Notes: generated by a model from the sequence alone, not told the origin. A DNA stretch of 47,648 bases from Candidatus Zipacnadum vermilionense (GCA_029821755.1 JALGSV010000028.1:1-47648); one strand, 5' to 3'; shown: positions 33,399 through 43,100, numbered from the stretch's first letter. Numbers and translations: made by a program.

Positions 33399-33404
33399 GG
33401 GAGG
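33399..33404 (+). promoter_or_regulatory. ribosome site selecting the TTG start at 33412
   Basis: GGGAGG lies 7 nt upstream of TTG 33412. The upstream in-frame ATG at 33379 has only GGGGGG-like sequence at poor spacing. This supports the shorter form, which begins with a charged cytoplasmic tail before the first membrane segment. Confidence 0.5.
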
Positions 33405-33411
33405 CAGAATC

Positions 33412-35382
33412 TTGGCGACTGTTGAGGCAAAGTCGCAGCCCGGCCCGCGGGGCCGCTCGCAGCCGGAGAAGATCTACGTTCGCTTCCTGCTGGCGCTGGT
33501 TATTGCGCTGGTGCTGACGTGGCTGTCGGCGTACTGGATTCGCCAGTCGGAGATCATCATCCTCGCCTGCCAGGTAACCGAGGCCGTTCCCCCCATCCCC
33601 GCCGTGGTCGTCCTGCTGTTGCTGGTGTTGCTCAACCCCCTGCTCCGGCGCATCCCCCGCCTGCGGGCTCTCAGCAGCGGCGAAATCGCCATTATCTACG
33701 TCTTCACGACCGTAGCTACCACCATGTTCGGTTGCGCTATCGTGCGCTTCCTCATCTCGCTGCTCAGTGCAGGGCACTACTACTCGAGCGGCGAGTTTCC
33801 CATGGAGCAGATTGTCTCGAACATCCCCGCTTGGCTAGCGCCGAGCAATCCCCTGTACTACAGAGCCCTCTACGAGGGCGCCCCTAGCGGGAACGTGCCG
33901 TGGAATGTGTGGTGGCTGCCCATCCTGGCCTGGGCGGGGTTCTTCACGCTGCTGGGGGGGGCGCTGATCGGGGCCATGATGCTTATGGCTGACCGCTGGA
34001 TTGACCACGAGCGTCTGGCCTTCCCCTTGGTGCAGTTGCCGTTGGAGATGATGGGCCGCGGCCAGTCGGGGTCGTTCTTCAGGAACAAGGCGATGTGGAT
34101 CGGCTTTGCCGCAGCGGCGCTGCTGAACCTGTACAAGGCCAGCGACGCCGTTTGGGGTGGCGGCAAGACGGGCACGATGTACTTTACCATCGGCCAGAGT
34201 ACCTTCGAATACCCCTGGGCGGCGGTGGTGCCCTTCAGCATACACCTCCGGCCCGAGCTGATCGGGCTGGGATATCTGGTCTCCACCGAGGTGTCGTTCT
34301 CCATCTGGTTCTCCTGGGTGCTGCATCAGATGGAGGCCATCTGGCTCTCGACGCTGGGCTTGCGGGTGCAGGGGATCCCCTTCGTGAGGGAGCAGGGGAT
34401 TGGCGTGTACTTCATGCTGGGGCTGATCCTGCTCTGGAAGGACCGGGCGGTGCTGCGGATGGCCTGGCAGGGGTGGTTCGGTCGGGGGCACAAGGATTCG
34501 CCGCACCGGTGGGGACTGTTGGCGCTGGGGCTGGGGGCCGCGGGGGTGGTGATGTTCTGGGTCGCGGCAGGAATGGACGCCTGGCTGGCGGTGGTGTACC
34601 TAGTGTCCATCCTACTTGTGGGGATTGTCTATGCGCGGGCCCGGGCGGAGACGGGGGTGCCCTTGGTCTGGGCTTTCCCCTTCATGAAGCCGCAGGGGGT
34701 GATCTTTGACTTCCTGGGCACGGCGCCGATTATCGGCTCCTCACCCACGCTGCTGTCGCCGACGATCTTTACCGTGTTTATTTTTCTGTCGAGGGGCTTC
34801 TTCCTGGGGCAAGGGGCCAACTCCATCGAGGGCCTCGCTCTGGGTCGCAAGAGCGGAGCGAACTGGCGGCAGATGACCATCGCCCTGCTGCTGGCGCTGG
34901 CCGCGGGGACGATCATCGCCTTCGTCTTCCACCTGCAGCCGTACTACGCGAAGGGCGCTATCGGCCTGCAGGAGGGCGGAATATGGGGCGACCGGGAGTC
35001 CAAGGCGGCGTACATGAGCGTGATCAACGGGGTGTCCAGCCCGCAGCCGCCCAACCCGCGCAACATCGGCGCGGCGGCCTTCGGCGCGGGCTTGGCGGGC
35101 CTTCTCAGCCTCATCCGTTGGCGCTTCATGGGCTTCCCGCTCAACCCGATTGGGTATGCGGTAGCCTGCTCCTACGGTAGCCTGGTCTGGGGGCCGTTCC
35201 TGATCGTATGGCTCATCAAAACGGCCATCCTGCACTACGGCGGCGGCAGGGCCTACCTGAAGAGCATGCCGGCATTCCTGGGGTTCGCGCTAGGCCACTT
35301 CATCACGGCGGGGGCGGTTTGGGGGTCCCTCTCAGCAACGCTGGGCGGTATCTTCCGCCGGTGGAGCATCTGGTTCGGGTAG
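33412..35382 (+). CDS. large multi-spanning membrane protein, OPT-like (DUF6785/DUF6784 type)
   Basis: About 656 residues from TTG 33412, chosen because GGGAGG stands 7 nt before it; the ATG at 33379 is in frame but has no ribosome site and would add 11 residues. About 13 to 15 membrane segments are spread along the whole length. The arrangement, with conserved loops HERLAFPLVQLPLEMM and ARAETGVPLVWAFPFMKPQG, matches a family of Armatimonadota and Planctomycetota proteins that I know as DUF6785/DUF6784 and that resembles oligopeptide transporters. The substrate is unknown; peptide, siderophore or oligosaccharide are all open. It ends 44 nt before the converging aldo/keto reductase gene, with a palindrome between them. 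Confidence 0.72.
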   Translation: MATVEAKSQPGPRGRSQPEKIYVRFLLALVIALVLTWLSAYWIRQSEIIILACQVTEAVPPIPAVVVLLLLVLLNPLLRRIPRLRALSSGEIAIIYVFTTVATTMFGCAIVRFLISLLSAGHYYSSGEFPMEQIVSNIPAWLAPSNPLYYRALYEGAPSGNVPWNVWWLPILAWAGFFTLLGGALIGAMMLMADRWIDHERLAFPLVQLPLEMMGRGQSGSFFRNKAMWIGFAAAALLNLYKASDAVWGGGKTGTMYFTIGQSTFEYPWAAVVPFSIHLRPELIGLGYLVSTEVSFSIWFSWVLHQMEAIWLSTLGLRVQGIPFVREQGIGVYFMLGLILLWKDRAVLRMAWQGWFGRGHKDSPHRWGLLALGLGAAGVVMFWVAAGMDAWLAVVYLVSILLVGIVYARARAETGVPLVWAFPFMKPQGVIFDFLGTAPIIGSSPTLLSPTIFTVFIFLSRGFFLGQGANSIEGLALGRKSGANWRQMTIALLLALAAGTIIAFVFHLQPYYAKGAIGLQEGGIWGDRESKAAYMSVINGVSSPQPPNPRNIGAAAFGAGLAGLLSLIRWRFMGFPLNPIGYAVACSYGSLVWGPFLIVWLIKTAILHYGGGRAYLKSMPAFLGFALGHFITAGAVWGSLSATLGGIFRRWSIWFG

Positions 35383-35393
35383 GTCCCGCAGAC

Positions 35394-35411
35394 ACCGGTC
35401 TCCAGACCGGT
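35394..35411. repeat. 18-nt palindrome between converging genes
   Basis: ACCGGTCT (35394-35401) pairs with AGACCGGT (35404-35411) around CC, 12 nt after the OPT-like stop and 15 nt before the aldo/keto reductase stop. There is no T-run. It could end transcripts in both directions or be one of the dispersed palindromes. Confidence 0.7.
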
Positions 35412-35425
35412 ATCGCATCCCCCCC

Positions 35426-36538
35426 TTACCGCACCCCCTCACAGGCACCCGCGATCTCCTGGAGCAGCTTCCTGACCGGCAGATCGTTCGGGCACTTCTC
35501 CTCGCACTCGCCGCAGTCGGTGCAGCAGGCGGCGCGAGCGGCCGGCTCGATGGCCGCGTAGGCCTGAGCCGCGGCGTCAATGGCGCCATAGACCGCCAGA
35601 TAGTTGCGGATGCGCAGGTTCTGGCTGATGTTCACGCCCTGCGGGCAGGGAGCGCAGTAGTTGCAGCCGGTACAAAGGCTGTCGGCCACTTCCTTGAAGC
35701 GACCGAATACGGCGTCCATCTCGGCACGGTCGGCGTCGGTGGGCTCGGCGAGAATGCTGGTCAGATTCTCCTGGAGCTGCGCCACGCTGCCCATACCGCT
35801 GCAGGCGGTGGAGACGGCGGGGTGCGAAAGCACGAACTGTAGTCCGGCGCGGCTGGTGGTAACATCCGGATTGGGCACGAGCTCGCGCAAGGCCGGAGCC
35901 GGTAGGGCCAACATCCCCCCGTGCAGGGGGCCCATGACCACGATCGCCACGCCGTGCTCACCCGCGGCGTCGAGCGCCGGCTCGTAGGAGCGGTTAAGCA
36001 GGTTGTACTGGAGTGTGCAGGACTCAAAAACGCCGGACTCTATACAGGTGACCACGTTCTCCGGGGTGTCGTGGGTGGTGAAGCCCACGTGGCCGACGAT
36101 CTTCTCGTCCTGGAGTTGTCGGATAGCGTCCAGGACCCCACCCTTGGCGCGCAGGGCGTCGAGCTTGTGCGCCTGGAACCAGCCCACCTGCAGCCACTCG
36201 ACGTGGTCGGTGCGTAGGGCGGGGAGCTGATTCTCCAGGATTTCCCGCCGGTAGTCGTCGCCGGTAGTAGCCGGTTGGCTGTCCGCCTCGCCCTCCACGA
36301 GCAGGCCGTGCTTGGCCGAGACCATGATCTTGTCCCGCACCGGCTCCAGCCCCCGACCGGTGCGCGGCTGGCATTCGCCGTTGCAGTAGATGGTCGCGGT
36401 CTCGAAGTAGTTGATTCCCGCGGCGACGGCGGCGTGGAGCAACTCGTCGCACAGATCGGGATCGTCGGGAAGGTGTCCGCAGCCCATGCTGAGCGCAGAG
36501 ATGTCGAGTCCGGAGCGGCCCATGGGACGATAGATCAT
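35426..36538 (-). CDS. aldo/keto reductase with C-terminal 4Fe-4S domain
   Basis: A 370-residue protein from ATG 36538, preceded by AAGGAG. Residues 1-275 are an aldo/keto reductase barrel (RPMGRSGLDISALSMGCG start, INYFETATIY with the tyrosine region, IVGHVGFTTHD). The C-terminal 90 residues carry two cysteine clusters, CTGCNYCAPCP and CCTDCGECEEKCP, as in ferredoxin-like tails that bind 4Fe-4S clusters. Fused enzymes of this kind are common in anaerobes and in carbohydrate loci; they probably couple NAD(P)H or ferredoxin electrons to reduction of an aldehyde or ketone. No signal peptide. It is downstream of the DUF1015 gene on the minus strand, the gap filled by two hairpins. Confidence 0.9.
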   Translation of the reverse strand: MIYRPMGRSGLDISALSMGCGHLPDDPDLCDELLHAAVAAGINYFETATIYCNGECQPRTGRGLEPVRDKIMVSAKHGLLVEGEADSQPATTGDDYRREILENQLPALRTDHVEWLQVGWFQAHKLDALRAKGGVLDAIRQLQDEKIVGHVGFTTHDTPENVVTCIESGVFESCTLQYNLLNRSYEPALDAAGEHGVAIVVMGPLHGGMLALPAPALRELVPNPDVTTSRAGLQFVLSHPAVSTACSGMGSVAQLQENLTSILAEPTDADRAEMDAVFGRFKEVADSLCTGCNYCAPCPQGVNISQNLRIRNYLAVYGAIDAAAQAYAAIEPAARAACCTDCGECEEKCPNDLPVRKLLQEIAGACEGVR

Positions 36539-36558
36539 GAGGGAGGTCTCCTTCGGGT

Positions 36559-36645
36559 GGCACAAGCTTACGAGCTTGTGCCGGCTATGGCGGTGGCTGC
36601 GGAGCCAGGCAGTTAGCTCGCGGAACGCAGGCTAGTAAGCCTGCG
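36559..36645. repeat. pair of strong hairpins between DUF1015 and aldo/keto reductase genes
   Basis: GGCACAAGCT (36559-36568) pairs with AGCTTGTGCC (36573-36582) over TACG. CGCAGGCT (36626-36633) pairs with AGCCTGCG (36638-36645) over AGTA. Both loops are four bases and both stems are perfect. They are 43 nt apart and lie wholly between the genes; the DUF1015 stop TAG is followed by GGGA, close to the element-end form seen elsewhere. Confidence 0.85.
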
Positions 36646-36660
36646 CTACCCGGGATCTCC

Positions 36661-38016
36661 CTAGGCCGTCGCCAAATCGTACAGCACTATCCCCGCCAGC
36701 AGCTTGGGGTAGAAATACGTCCCCTTCTGGGCCATGCGGTCGCCGGTGGCGGCTATGGCCATGACTTCCTGGGCGGTGGTGGGGTTCAGCAGTAGAGCCA
36801 TTTCCTGCTTGCCCGCCTCTACCAGGGCTACGGCCTCCTCCGGGTAACGCGTGAAGCTGATGTTCTCCCCACTCTCCGCATAGGAGCCGGTTAGGCCCAG
36901 CACCTTCGGGATAAGCAGGTTGTGCAGTGCCGCTACCCCCAGACGCTTCCAGGCCTCACTGTGGCCCTCGCCATAGTCGGGGGGTAGGGGAGCATCCTTG
37001 GGCATCAGCAGGAGATAGGCGCTGCGTTCGCGGCCGTAGACGAGGTAGGCCAGGGCGCTCTGCTGCCAGCGGGCCAACATCTCTACCACGGTCTGGGCGA
37101 CCTCGGCGTCGCTGCCGGTGGGGAGGACTACGTTCGCCACCGCAAAAGGCCGGGCGGGGCAGGTGGCGAGCCGATCCCAGGTACCAGGTGAAAGTTTCTC
37201 CAACATGCGATGTGCGGCCAAAATGGTCAGACCGCTGGTCTCGGTGTTGGCGAGGAACATGGTCACGCGTTCGGCTGGGGCCTCCGGGTTCACGCCATGC
37301 GCGGTCCGGTACTCCTCGCGGTAGGCGAGGGCCGTCTCGTAGCGGTGGTGGCCATCGGCGATGACGATCTGCTTTCCCTGGAAGGCTGCCTCCAGCGCCG
37401 CCACCCGGTGGGGATCGGAGATGACCCACATCCGGTGCCGGACGTCCTGCCCGTCGGTGACTTCGAAATACGGAGTCTCCTGCACTACCTCGTCGGTAAT
37501 CCCCTCGGCGGTCAGGTCAGGGTCGCTGTACAGGGCGAAGATCTGGCTGAAGGCCGCCTCGCAGGCCTCCATCAGGGCCAGGCGGTCCAGCTTCGGTCCC
37601 TTGAGTGTGCCCTCATGCGGCAGAATGACGCGGTCCTCATAGGGGTGCAGCTCGACCGCGCCGATGATACCCCGCTGCAGCTTGGTCTCGCCTAGGGGGT
37701 CGGTGTACTGCTCCTCATAGAGGTAGAAGGCGGGGGCCTCGTCGCGGAGCAGGACGCTCTGCGCCTGCCACTGCCGCAGGACCTCCGCGGCCTGCCCGTA
37801 GCGCTCGGGGTCACCGAGGCCGGGCCCGGCGGGCTCGCCCAGGTCTAAGTGGACAATGTTGTAGGGGCTGCGCAAGCAGAACTCAGCCTGCTGGGCTAAG
37901 TTGATGACATCGTAGGGCGGGGCTAGCACATCGGCCAGATTGCCGACCTGCTCCGGGTTGTATCGCCAGCCCCGAAAGGGCTTGACCAAGGTAGGCACAG
38001 TTGGGTAGCGCTCCAT
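36661..38016 (-). CDS. DUF1015-family protein (SerK-like)
   Basis: A 451-residue protein from ATG 38016; the frame is open far upstream but those residues are arginine- and serine-rich with no family signal. Family marks include PFRGWRYNPEQVGNLADVLAPPYDV at the N-terminus (shown here only as the start PFRGWRYNPE and end APPYDV), RVILPHEGTLKGPKLDRL near 136-153 and IADGHHRYETAL near 218-229. DUF1015 proteins share the fold of the archaeal ADP-dependent serine kinase SerK. They are widespread and cytoplasmic, and most are uncharacterised; a serine or small-molecule kinase role is possible but unproven. The protein has no clear tie to sugar metabolism. It is divergent from the broken SGNH gene. 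Confidence 0.88.
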   Translation of the reverse strand: MERYPTVPTLVKPFRGWRYNPEQVGNLADVLAPPYDVINLAQQAEFCLRSPYNIVHLDLGEPAGPGLGDPERYGQAAEVLRQWQAQSVLLRDEAPAFYLYEEQYTDPLGETKLQRGIIGAVELHPYEDRVILPHEGTLKGPKLDRLALMEACEAAFSQIFALYSDPDLTAEGITDEVVQETPYFEVTDGQDVRHRMWVISDPHRVAALEAAFQGKQIVIADGHHRYETALAYREEYRTAHGVNPEAPAERVTMFLANTETSGLTILAAHRMLEKLSPGTWDRLATCPARPFAVANVVLPTGSDAEVAQTVVEMLARWQQSALAYLVYGRERSAYLLLMPKDAPLPPDYGEGHSEAWKRLGVAALHNLLIPKVLGLTGSYAESGENISFTRYPEEAVALVEAGKQEMALLLNPTTAQEVMAIAATGDRMAQKGTYFYPKLLAGIVLYDLATA

Positions 38017-38144
38017 AGCGAAAACGCCGCCACCGGCGGGGACGGCGCAGGGGATGGGTCGGAGGTCAGTATAGCAAGCGGAGGTGGTGTCGGCAAGAGA
38101 GGAGGTGAGCAGCAGTTCGGTACGCTGGTGAGAGCGCGGATCGG

Positions 38145-38163
38145 AAGGCCCGCGCCACGCGGG
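38145..38163. repeat. variant copy of the dispersed GCCCGC-CCACGCGG motif
   Basis: AAGGCCCGCGCCACGCGGG differs from the exact copies at 12336 and 31427 by an extra G and a C-to-G change. It lies in the divergent gap before the SGNH gene. GGGAAGGTCCCTGCCTTCCC-like inverted sequence follows at 38174-38194. Confidence 0.5.
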
Positions 38164-38248
38164 AGCCGGCCGCGGGAAGGTCCCTGCCTTCCCGGTGCCG
38201 AAGTGCGCACCCGCGCGGGATGACGCTGACGCAACCGGAGGTGGCCGT

Positions 38249-39022
38249 ATGTCGCGCCCAAATCGCACGGTCCGGGCAGCTATTCTGGCTCTTTTCACGG
38301 GGGTAATGTTGACCATGTCTGCATACGCTGAGGGGACTGTGGCCCGCCAGCCGGGCTTGGAGAGGTTTCTGGCCAAACTTGACGCCGGGCAGCAGGTGAC
38401 CGTCGTGGCCCTAGCTGACTCCAACACGGAGCAGACCTTCCACACCCGGGGCGCGCTCAACTTCGTGGGCCTGCTGTAGTGCGCCCTGCTGGACAAGTAT
38501 GGCGCCAACAACGCGATCATGATTAACGCTGTCTGCTGCGGCGAGGGAGCCGCTGGTGGTCTGGCCCGGCTGGACCGGGACGTGCTGCGCTTCGCCCCGG
38601 ACCTGGTCATCATCTGCTACTGGGATGGCGACATGGAGGCCCTGCGGCAGATTGTCAAGAAGATTCGCGCCACCGGCCGGGCCGACGTGCTCCTGCGCAT
38701 CAGCAACCCGGTGGTGATACCCAACATGCCTGGGGTCAAGCTCCCCATGGAGATCAACAAGGAATGGCCGGGGATGAGCACCGGGGAGGTAGCACAGAAG
38801 GTGGTGGCGCTGGCCGAGGAGTTAGGTGTGCCCGTGGTGGACCACTATTTGGCCTGGCTTGCGGCCGACACCGAGCACCACGGGCCGCCGGTGTCCAATC
38901 CCAACAAGCTGTGGATGCTGATGTCGGACGCCACGCATCCGGGGCCGTTGGGTCACCTGCTTTCCTACCGCCAACTGGCGCCGTACTTCGGCCTGCCGGA
39001 GAAGCTGCCCTGGGAGCTGTAG
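38249..39022 (+). pseudogene. exported SGNH/GDSL hydrolase interrupted by one in-frame TAG
   Basis: ATG 38249 follows GGAGGTGG and opens a signal peptide (ILALFTGVMLTMSAYA). The frame meets TAG at 38477-38479 (codon 77), then continues without shift to the true stop at 39020. Everything else is intact: the nucleophile block VVALADSNT (Ser58), the glycine-bearing region GGLARLDRDVLRF, the N-P block ISNPV, and the final SDATHPG with Asp227 and His230. The interrupted run reads NFVGLL-stop-CALLDKYG; relatives usually have Gln or a similar residue here, and CAG to TAG is one C-to-T change. It would be an esterase, for instance a glycan deacetylase. A recent null mutation, readthrough or an assembly error are the options. 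Confidence 0.85.
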
Positions 39023-39038
39023 GCGAGGGGGAAGTCCA

Positions 39039-40127
39039 ATGACTCTCCGCGAACGCATCCTGGCGGTCCTGCACGGGCAACAGCCCGACGTGATGCCCTG
39101 GTGCGCCGACCTGACCTACTGGTACGCCGCGCAACAGCACTGGGGGCGACTGCCGGCCAAGTATGAGGGAGCGGCGGGGTTCGTCGATCTGCACCGGGAC
39201 TACCATGTCGGGTACTACCTAGGCTACGCGACGGTGTACGTGACCGAGCAGGAGAACGTGCAGGTCGTGCGTGAAACGGCTGGGCACCTGACTACCACCC
39301 GCTGGCGGACGCCGGTGGGGGAGATCTGGGGCCAGACGTTCTTCTCCGAGCAAACCTGCGCCGCCGCCCCGATGCGCTGGGCGGTACAGTCGCCCGACGA
39401 TCTGCGGGTGCTGCGGTACCTGGCCGAGGCCACCCGGATCACGCCCGACTTTAGCGATTTCGAGGAGCAGAAACGTCTGGCCGGCGACCAGGGGCATCCC
39501 AGCGTCTTCCCGCCGCGCTCGCCGATCTCGCAGATGCTGGCGGAGTGGACGGGCGTAGTCCACCTGACGTACCTACTCGCCGACGCGCGCGAGGCGGTCG
39601 AGAAGACGATCCGGGGCATGGAGAGGGCCGCCGATGGAGCTTTCGAGGCGCTGGTGGCCTGCGACGCGCCCTGGGTGGAGTTCGCCGACAATCTCAGCGG
39701 CGAGGTCATCACCCCCTTCTTCAAGCGCTACCAATACGACTACTACGTGCGGCGGCTGGCGCAGTTGCACGGAGCCGGGAAGATCGTGGGCGTGCACCTG
39801 GACGGGACCATGCGGGGAATCTTGCCGCTGCTGGTGGAGGTAGGGATGGACTTTATCGAGTCAATCACGCCGAAGCCCACCGGCGATGTGGCGGTGGAGG
39901 ACCTGCGGGAGCTGGCCGGGCCGGAGGTGATCCTCTGGGGCGGGATTCCTGGCGCCATGTTCTCCCCGCCCTTCACCGAGGACCAGATGCGGCAGCAGGT
40001 GGAGAAGATTCTGGCGTGCCACTGGCCCAGCGCCAAGTTCATCCTGGCCAGCGCCGACCAGGTCCCGCCCGATGCGGACTTCGAATTGGTGCGGAAGGTG
40101 GGGGAATGGCTGGAGGAGATGTGCTGA
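39039..40127 (+). CDS. URO-D-like (uroporphyrinogen decarboxylase-fold) protein
   Basis: A 362-residue protein, close to true URO-D length, starting after GAGGGGGAAG. It opens MTLRERILAVLHGQQPDVMPW, whose RERILAVLHG core is the standard beginning of the family. A later block is GVHLDGTMRGILP with FIESITPKPTGDV, the barrel strands around the active site. The arginines and aspartate of porphyrin-binding URO-D are not evident, and no heme genes are near. In Armatimonadota-like genomes such proteins occur in many copies in sugar loci; chemistry may involve methyl transfer or decarboxylation of non-porphyrin substrates. It lies 16 nt after the broken SGNH gene and 22 nt before the GH38 mannosidase, so these are one operon. 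Confidence 0.8.
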   Translation: MTLRERILAVLHGQQPDVMPWCADLTYWYAAQQHWGRLPAKYEGAAGFVDLHRDYHVGYYLGYATVYVTEQENVQVVRETAGHLTTTRWRTPVGEIWGQTFFSEQTCAAAPMRWAVQSPDDLRVLRYLAEATRITPDFSDFEEQKRLAGDQGHPSVFPPRSPISQMLAEWTGVVHLTYLLADAREAVEKTIRGMERAADGAFEALVACDAPWVEFADNLSGEVITPFFKRYQYDYYVRRLAQLHGAGKIVGVHLDGTMRGILPLLVEVGMDFIESITPKPTGDVAVEDLRELAGPEVILWGGIPGAMFSPPFTEDQMRQQVEKILACHWPSAKFILASADQVPPDADFELVRKVGEWLEEMC

Positions 40128-40149
40128 ACGGCGGCTGAAGGGAACCGTC

Positions 40150-43100
40150 ATGGACCATCGCATAGTAGTCAAGAAGATCGAGATACTCCAGGGGCTCGCC
40201 ATCGCCGAGAGCCTCCCACTCGGTCCCTGGGAGGCGCGGGCTTGCCGTCACCGGGGGCCGGATGACTATGAGTGGCTGGAGGACTGGCATCCCGTGGAGG
40301 AGGTCTCCTGGTGGGCGGCGCTGCAGACTGTGTTCTTCCGCGCCCGGCTGACGGTGCCCGAGGAGTGGACCGGCCGGGCGGACCTGAGCTTCGAGTTTGC
40401 CGATATGGAGGGGATGGTTTCCGTAGACGGGCACCCCTGGGCCGGGCTGAATGTCTGGGGGCACCGGAGTTGTCCCGCTCCGCCGCCGGGCGAGCCCGAC
40501 CTGCTCCTGGAGTTCCTCAGCTCCCCGGGGACCTTCTCCCACCCTGAACTGGCAGGTACCGCGGGCTCCTTCCGCGGCGGGTCGCTGCAACTGGTGGACG
40601 CGGAGGTGCAGGCAGCAGTTTACGACTTCCGCTTTGCCCTGGAGGCCTACGAGGCCCTCCCCGACGAGCGCCGACGAGCACGGCTGGGGCAGGCGCTGGA
40701 GGAGGCCATGCTGATCCCGGACCTCACCGCGGTGCGGGGGGTTATTCTGCCCCAGATCGCCGAGTCGCGCCGTCTGCTGGCCGAGAGGACCGCCGAGATC
40801 GCGCCGGACCCCGAGGGCGGGCGGCTGCTGATGACCGGGCATTCACATATCGACACGGCCTGGCTCTGGCCGATCCGCGAGACCATCCGGAAGTGCAGCC
40901 GCACCTTCGCCACCGCTTGCCGGATGATGGAGCGCTGCCCCGAGTACCGCTTCTCCTGTCCCCAACCGCAGCTCTACTGGTACACGAAGCGCCATTACCC
41001 CACGCTGTACGAGGAGATCCAGCGCTGGGTCGCCGCGGGCAACTGGGAGACCACCGGTGCGATGTGGGTGGAGGCGGACGCCAACGTCTCCTCCGGCGAG
41101 GCGCTCATCCGACAGATGCTGTATGGCCTGCAGTTCTTCCGGGAGGAGTTCGGCACGCGGCCGACGCTCTGCTGGCTGCCGGATGTTTTCGGCTACAACG
41201 CCGGGATGCCGCAAATCCTGCGAGGTTGCGGCCTGCAGTCGTTCTGGACTTGGAAACTACACTGGCAGTCGCGGGATGAGTTTCCTCACCACCTGTTCTG
41301 GTGGGAGGGGGTGGATGGCAGCCGGGTCATGGCGCACATCCCGAAGTTGGGCGGCGGGGGCTACAGCGGGACACCCAATCCGCAGCAATTGGTCCGTTCC
41401 TGGGAGGCCAACCAGCAGAAGGCGGGCTATGAGGAACAGCTTTTCCCCTTCGGCTACGGCGACGGAGGAGGAGGGGCGACGGAGGAGATGCTGGAGTACC
41501 TGCGCCGGGCGGAGCACTACCCCGGTCTCCCCGCCTGCCGTCAGGGCACGGCGGAGGAGTTCTTCGCCCAAGCCCATGAACAGGCCGGCGAGTTGCCGGT
41601 ATGGGTGGGGGAGTTGTACCTGGAGACCCACCGGGGCACGTACACCTCGCAGGCGCTGACCAAGCGGGGAAACCGGAAGTGTGAGCTGGGCCTGCGGGAG
41701 CTGGAGATCTGGGGCACGCTCGCCGGCAGCGAGGGCTTGCGGGAGACGACAGGAAAGCTGTGGCGCACGGTCCTCTTGCACCAGTTCCACGACATCCTCT
41801 CCGGCAGCTCCATCGGCGAGGTCTATGAGGAGACGGAACGGGACCATGCGCAGGTGCTGCAGGCCGCCGCGGCCGGGCGGGAGGCGGCGCTGGATGCGCT
41901 CTCGGCGGGTGGCGCCGACTGGCGCGTACACAATTCCCTGTCCTGGAAGCGCCGTGATCTCGTGAGCATACCCGGCGGAGGCTTCACTGGACCGGTGGTG
42001 GCTGTGTGCGGAGAGGAGAGGCTCCCGGCTCAGGTAGCGGGGGATGAGGCCGTAGTCGTCGCTCCCATACCCTCAGTAGGAGCCGGGACCGTGACGCTGG
42101 AGCCTGGCAAGCCCCCGGTGACGGCGGTGCGGGCGAAGGGGAACGTCCTGGAGAACGAGTTCTACCGGCTGGAATTGGCCGAGGACGGCTCGATGGGGTG
42201 CCTCTACGACAAGCGCTGCGACCGGGAGGTGCTGGAGGCGGGACAGCGTGGGAACCGGCTCCAACTCTTCCAGGACGGTCCGGTGTACGAGGCCGCCTGG
42301 AACCTGCACGATACCTACGAGAAGCGCGAGTACGCCTGGGAGGGCGAGACGACGGTAGAGGTCGTCGAGTCCGGTCCCGTCCGGGCGCGGGCGCGGGTGA
42401 CCCGCCGGCACCGGGAGACCGTACTGGTGCAGGACATCTGTCTCTACCACGGGCTGCCGCGCATCGACTTCCTCACCCAGGTGGACTGGCGCGAGCGCCA
42501 GACAGTGCTCAAGGCCGCCTTCCCCCTGGCAGTGCGGGCGTACCACGCGACGTACGAGGTCCAGTTCGGCGCCCTCGAGCGCCCCACCCACCGCAACACC
42601 TCCTGGGACCAGGAGAAGTACGAGGTCTGCGCCCAGCGCTGGGCGGACCTGTCCGAGGCGGGCTACGGCGTGAGCCTGCTCAACGACTGCAAGTACGGCT
42701 ACGACTGCCGGGGGAGCCTCTTGCGCCTGACGCTGCTGCGGGGGACGCAATACCCGGACCCCAACGCCGACCTCGGCGAGCACGAGTTCACCTACTCGCT
42801 CCTCCCACACCAGGGAGACTGGCGCGAGGGCGACACAGCACGGGAGGCCTACGCGCTGAACGTGCCGCTGCTGGTCAGGCCGGGCGGTGGGGAGGCCGTG
42901 TCGTACCTGACGGTCGACGGGCCGGCCCTGCTGGAAACCCTCAAGCCGGCGGAAGACGGTAACGGCGTCATCATGCGCCTCTATGAGCCGAACGGCGGGC
43001 GAGGGAGGGTGACGGTGACCCATCGGCTGCCCTATAGTGAGGTCGTGGAGTGCAATATGGTGGAGGAGGGCGAGGAGCCGGTACAGGTGGGAGGACGATC

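Larger units (their letters stand above)
32998..33411. other. low-content spacer before the OPT-like transporter
   Basis: This stretch of about 410 nt holds one plausible remnant frame (33058-33237), described separately. The rest has no open frame with a ribosome site or family signal. A weak imperfect stem lies around 33322-33342. Nothing suggests an RNA gene. Confidence 0.5.

Noticed and set aside
32524-33777. 417-residue minus-strand open frame spanning the AMP-ligase end and transporter start
   Set aside because: It crosses two well-supported plus-strand genes, is rich in Q, H and R runs, and has no start site.
38477-38479. TAG as a recoded amino-acid codon (pyrrolysine-like)
   Set aside because: Most genes in the window end with TAG, so TAG is an active stop codon here, and no recoding element or PylT-like gene is seen.
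36661-38613. Longer 650-residue version of the DUF1015 protein
   Set aside because: The extra 199 residues are arginine/serine-rich and overlap the opposite-strand SGNH gene; family similarity starts at 38016.
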